From an uncultured Alistipes sp. (GTDB lineage Bacteria; Bacteroidota; Bacteroidia; Bacteroidales; Rikenellaceae), in contig CAJGDC010000005.1 of assembly GCA_904502005.1 (NCBI GenBank), forward strand, positions 1 to 53,577: DNA of 53,577 bases. The letters are read 5' to 3'. The position numbers and the translations under genes are program-made. Below, piece by piece: positions 53,071 through 53,577 of this stretch. The notes under the pieces were generated by a model, which made no database searches, was not told the DNA's origin, and saw only the letters and a list, made by a program, of their open reading frames with translations. Positions within the stretch are counted from its first letter, which is position 1; every line of letters starts with the position of its first letter.

Positions 53071-53100
53071 AAGGGGTGGCAGTGGCTACCACCACCCCTT
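53071..53100 (-). terminator. Hairpin between surface protein gene and GDPD gene
   Basis: A 9-bp stem AAGGGGTGG/CCACCCCTT with a T-run on the minus strand, 177 bases beyond the stop at 53277. It may be a terminator or a processing site that lowers GDPD expression relative to the upstream gene. I saw nothing else in 53101-53276 except a small palindrome near 53191-53206. Confidence 0.6.
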
Positions 53101-53276
53101 GATTTTGTTTTTTAAAGAATCTGGTTGAGTCTGTTTACAAGATTATTTTAATGTTTGTTTGTAACTATGTGCTTCACTAATTCGAGGCGCATAGGGGTTC
53201 CTATGTAACGAGAATCAGGGGAGCAAAGAGTTGTAACAAACTTAAAAGAACGCAGTAAATAGGCTCAAAACAGGTT

Positions 53277-53577
53277 CTACTTGTAGTTCTTAACGCAACG
53301 GAATGGGAATACCGCCTGACCGATATCAATGTTTGCAAGGTTAGCGCAGTGTGCAGCGTTAGTCTTGTTAATTACATTGTAACGACCACCAGATGAGTTA
53401 GGAGCGCTTGAGTTAGCACCTGCCATTGGCAGTGGTACGAAGCTCATAACACGCTGGCTCCAGTTCTGGAAGCCCTGAGTCATATAGCGGTAACCGATTG
53501 GATAGTAGTTGAAACCGAAAGCATCAGCATTGTCTGCAGAGTACTGAGTTCCCCAATCCTTGGTGTAACGCAACCAA
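53277..53577 (-). CDS. C-terminal end of an unidentified surface protein
   Basis: The frame is open to the right edge, so only the last 100 residues or so are visible. The sequence is rich in Asn, Gly, Ser and aromatic residues (FGFNYYPIGYRYMTQGFQNW, FVPLPMAGANSSAPNSSGG) and ends VFPFRCVKNYK. This composition and the C-terminal RCVK suggest an exported Bacteroidales outer-membrane or fimbria-type protein; a SusD-like protein is possible but I do not see its usual ending. Its neighbour is the GDPD lipoprotein gene. No function assigned. Confidence 0.6.
   Translation of the reverse strand, partial: WLRYTKDWGTQYSADNADAFGFNYYPIGYRYMTQGFQNWSQRVMSFVPLPMAGANSSAPNSSGGRYNVINKTNAAHCANLANIDIGQAVFPFRCVKNYK

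Noticed and set aside
53101..53276. A further family A core near the palindrome at 53191-53206
   Set aside because: Only CATAG/CTATG and a few flanking bases agree; the rest of the core and the outer arms are missing.

Overview
The window looks like a chromosomal segment of a Bacteroidales bacterium. The evidence is the Bacteroidetes-type promoters (TTTG, about 19 bases, TAnnTTTG), a 286-residue primary sigma factor without region 1.1, the ftsX-DUF3098 pair, several Bacteroidetes-type lipoproteins, the almost complete lack of Shine-Dalgarno sequences, and the MurE motif DNPR (meso-diaminopimelate). A gut Rikenellaceae/Alistipes-like genome is my best guess, but family level cannot be settled from sequence reading alone. 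No rRNA, tRNA, CRISPR array, transposase or prophage gene was seen.

Layout. 1-1325: the start of an EF-G-like GTPase gene and a TIR-domain gene bracketed by direct repeats. 1570-3852: fucP-type sugar transporter and polyprenyl synthase. 3970-7589: yfhO, ftsX and a DUF3098 gene. 7714-9969: an ABC-2 exporter. 10070-11992: galE and deoC. 12055-16143: an operon of outer-membrane protein, phoH, pepD and a lipid kinase. 16281-18725: der and mnmA. 18859-21843: mdh, gcvH, birA and dapD. 21952-34875: one long, tightly packed run: prolyl oligopeptidase, lysC, rsmH, ftsL-like, ftsI-type PBP, murE, mraY, murD, ftsW and a Nudix hydrolase. 35039-37051: an S4 RNA-binding protein and a lipoprotein with a helveticin/TagC-like propeller. 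37207-43511: glyS, ruvX, def, lnt, folC and radC. 43586-49105: rpoD, an HtrA protease and a 1014-residue secreted protein made of four copies of the same domain found behind the TIR domain. 49232-51868: mtlD and an organophosphate transporter. 52090-53577: a GDPD lipoprotein and the end of an unidentified surface protein.

Most of this is housekeeping: peptidoglycan synthesis, with the aspartate/DAP pathway placed around it (lysC inside the operon, dapD divergent from it), cell division, envelope lipids and lipoproteins, translation and tRNA modification. Two things stand out. First, a TIR protein and a secreted multi-repeat protein share an Lcl_C/DUF1566-like module, one inside and one outside the cell. 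Second, there are three families of structured intergenic elements, seven copies in all. In most copies the outer inverted-repeat arms are specific to the neighbouring gene and end exactly at its start codon (family A) or stop codon (family B), and the cores show compensatory base changes. I consider these elements the best candidates for something undescribed in this window.
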